Source: Eggerthella sp. CAG:368 (GTDB lineage Bacteria > Actinomycetota > Coriobacteriia > Coriobacteriales > Eggerthellaceae). From it: DNA of 16,178 nucleotides. The DNA lies in the NCBI GenBank assembly GCA_000434775.1, contig FR895493.1:42036-58213 (forward strand), read 5' to 3'. This document shows positions 14,335-16,178 of this stretch, piece by piece (position 1 is the first letter of the stretch; every line of letters begins with the position of its first letter). The position numbers were made by a program, and so were the translations under genes. Below the pieces are notes generated by a model. It ran no database searches. It was not told the origin of the DNA and saw only the letters and a program-made list of their open reading frames with translations.

Positions 14335-16178
14335 ATGGGAAAGATCATTGGTATCGACCTTGGTACTACAAACTCGGCAATGGCAGTAATGGAGGGCGCT
14401 GAGCCAGAGATTTTGGTCAACGCCGAAGGCGACCGTACTACTCCTTCTGTAGTCGGTTTCGGCAAAGATGGCGAGCGCGTCGTTGGTAAGGCTGCAAAAA
14501 ACAAGGCAGTAACCAATCCAGAAAACACCATTGCTTCAGTTAAGCGTTTCATTGGTCGTTCTTTCGCGGAAACGGGCGAAGAACAAAAAACAGTTTCTTA
14601 CAACGTTAAGAATGGCAACGGCGGTCGTGCTGTTGTAGATATTGACGGCAAGGATTATATGCCAGAAGAAATTTCTGCAATGGTTTTGCAGAAGATTAAA
14701 TCTGACGCAGAAAAACGTTTGGGTGAGCCTGTTACTCAGGCAGTTATCACGGTTCCTGCATACTTCAACGACGCTCAGCGTCAGGCAACTAAGGATGCAG
14801 GCAAGATTGCTGGTCTTGAGGTAATGCGTATTATCAACGAGCCAACTGCAGCTGCTTTGGCATATGGCCTTGATAAAACCAACAAAGACGAGAAGGTTTT
14901 GGTATTCGACCTTGGTGGCGGCACCTTCGACGTTTCTGTTCTAGAGCTTGGCGATGGCGTATTTGAGGTTTGCTCGACTGCAGGCGATAACCATCTTGGT
15001 GGCGATGACTGGGATCAGCGCATCATTGACTGGATGGCAGACAAGTTTAAGGGCGAAAATAACATCGACCTTCGTACCGATAAAATGGCTCTGCAGCGCT
15101 TGAAGGAAGCAGCTGAAAAGGCAAAGATGGAGCTTTCTTCTACATCTCAGACCACTATCAACTTGCCATTCATTTCTGCAGGAGCAGCTGGTCCACTTCA
15201 TTTGGATTACACGCTTACTCGCGCAGAGTTTGAGCGCATCACTAAGGATTTGCTTGATCGTTGCAAGGCTCCTGTTGAGCAGGCATTGCGCGACGCAGGT
15301 CTTAAGACGGGCGACATCAACGAGGTAATTCTTGTTGGCGGTTCAACTCGTATGCCAGCTGTTCAGGATTTGGTAAAGAACATGACCGGTAAGCAGCCTA
15401 ATATGTCCGTAAATCCTGATGAGGTAGTTGCAATGGGTGCTGCTGTTCAGGGCGGCGTTCTTGCTGGTGACGTCGAAGGCATTCTTCTTCTTGACGTAAC
15501 TCCACTCTCCTTGGGTGTTGAAACCATGGGCGGCGTTATGACTAAGATGATCGAGCGCAACACCACCATTCCTACCCGCAAGACCGAGATTTACTCTACT
15601 GCAGCCGATAATCAGACTTCTGTTGAGATTCACGTTCTTCAGGGCGAGCGCGAGATGGCTGCTGGCAACAAGACGCTTGGTAAGTTCCAGCTCACAGGTA
15701 TTCCTGCAGCACGTCGTGGTGTTCCTCAAATTGAGGTTACCTTTGACATTGACGCAAACGGTATCGTCAACGTTTCCGCTAAGGACCTTGGCACTGGCAA
15801 GCAGCAGCAAATCACCATTTCTGGTTCTACTGCTCTTACCGATGACGAAGTTGATCGTATGGTTAAAGATGCAGAAAATCATGCAGAAGAAGATAAGCTC
15901 CGCAAGGAAGAAGTCGAAACGCGCAACAACTGCGATTCGCTGGTAAACGCAACTGAAACCACCTTGAGCGAAGTTGGCGACAAGGTAAGCGAAGATGTTA
16001 AGAAGCAGGCGGAAGACGCAATTGCTCAGGCGAAAACCGCTCTTGAAGGAAACGACATTGAAGCTATCAAGGCTGCTATTGAAGCTCTTCAGGCTGCGGG
16101 ATATAAGCTGGCCGAGGTTGTTTACTCAACCGAAGGTGCAGCTGCAGGTGCTGAAGGAGCAGCGGGTGCTCAGGCTCC
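14335..16178 (+). CDS. dnaK: Molecular chaperone DnaK (Hsp70), 3' end cut by window
   Basis: The ATP-driven Hsp70 chaperone, which binds extended hydrophobic peptide segments and works with DnaJ and GrpE. The frame is open from ATG 14335 to the window end with 614 codons, so only the last few residues are missing. The ATPase domain shows IGIDLGTTNS (5-14), NEPTAAALAYG (168-178), FDLGGGTFDVS (191-201) and VGGSTRMP (334-341). The interdomain linker LLLDVTPLSLG (384-393) is intact, followed by the substrate-binding domain and helical lid. The tail begins to be Ala/Gly-rich (from about 600). The ATPase domain lacks the ~24-residue insert of Gram-negative DnaK. ATG 14335 follows GAAAGGA at 14320-14326; an ATG at 14328 is immediately followed by a stop. 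grpE and dnaJ would be expected downstream, beyond the window. Confidence 0.98.
   Translation, partial: MGKIIGIDLGTTNSAMAVMEGAEPEILVNAEGDRTTPSVVGFGKDGERVVGKAAKNKAVTNPENTIASVKRFIGRSFAETGEEQKTVSYNVKNGNGGRAVVDIDGKDYMPEEISAMVLQKIKSDAEKRLGEPVTQAVITVPAYFNDAQRQATKDAGKIAGLEVMRIINEPTAAALAYGLDKTNKDEKVLVFDLGGGTFDVSVLELGDGVFEVCSTAGDNHLGGDDWDQRIIDWMADKFKGENNIDLRTDKMALQRLKEAAEKAKMELSSTSQTTINLPFISAGAAGPLHLDYTLTRAEFERITKDLLDRCKAPVEQALRDAGLKTGDINEVILVGGSTRMPAVQDLVKNMTGKQPNMSVNPDEVVAMGAAVQGGVLAGDVEGILLLDVTPLSLGVETMGGVMTKMIERNTTIPTRKTEIYSTAADNQTSVEIHVLQGEREMAAGNKTLGKFQLTGIPAARRGVPQIEVTFDIDANGIVNVSAKDLGTGKQQQITISGSTALTDDEVDRMVKDAENHAEEDKLRKEEVETRNNCDSLVNATETTLSEVGDKVSEDVKKQAEDAIAQAKTALEGNDIEAIKAAIEALQAAGYKLAEVVYSTEGAAAGAEGAAGAQA

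Noticed and set aside
1..16178. Mobile element, CRISPR array, toxin-antitoxin or defence system
   Set aside because: I saw no transposase, integrase, terminal repeats, regularly spaced direct repeats or paired small toxin-like genes. tRNA genes are intact and have no attachment-site duplication in view.

Overview
This is ordinary bacterial chromosome with no plasmid, phage, insertion-sequence or CRISPR signature. Gene content suggests a low-to-moderate-GC, Gram-positive-type lineage. The DnaK has the short ATPase domain without the Gram-negative insert, there is a perfect CIRCE element, the MarR/twin-ABC exporter operon is of a type common in Firmicutes and Coriobacteriia, and the citrate synthase is of the ~460-residue type. 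My best guess is an asaccharolytic member of the Coriobacteriia (Actinomycetota, Eggerthellales-like). This is an inference from protein flavour, not a database match.

Layout, left to right. Positions 1-950 hold the 3' end of an acyl-CoA dehydrogenase gene, a small lysine-tailed membrane protein with a terminator, and tRNA-Arg(ACG) on the minus strand with its own promoter and terminator. Positions 1012-2675 hold a citrate synthase gene under a clear sigma-70-type promoter, followed by tRNA-Thr(CGT) and a terminator. Positions 2762-8028 hold a four-gene operon. It has a MarR-type repressor whose promoter carries a 31-bp palindromic operator, two overlapping ABC exporter half-transporter genes, and a small four-helix membrane protein. 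The two ABC proteins show the complementary motif losses of a heterodimeric exporter with one degenerate ATP site. The first also has an extra ~200-residue loop outside the membrane. Positions 8043-10218 hold a minus-strand CmpB-like (PF06541) membrane protein, then a plus-strand DUF21/CBS/CorC-HlyC protein. Positions 10236-11681 (minus) hold an Mbeg1-like alpha/beta hydrolase (DUF2974 family). Positions 11805-16178 are a heat-shock region. htpG is on the minus strand with a terminator, and its promoter overlaps a perfect CIRCE operator. dnaK is divergent on the plus strand, cut by the window edge, and has a consensus promoter and a ~155-nt structured leader but no CIRCE.

How the genes relate. 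The exporter operon looks like a self-contained efflux unit under autoregulation. The two chaperones sit back to back but appear to be wired differently: htpG to HrcA through CIRCE, dnaK to something else. Nothing here is a clearly new system. The points most worth a second look are the large outside loop and the accessory membrane protein of the exporter operon, the CIRCE control of htpG, and the unexplained palindrome and leader structure in the htpG-dnaK intergenic region.
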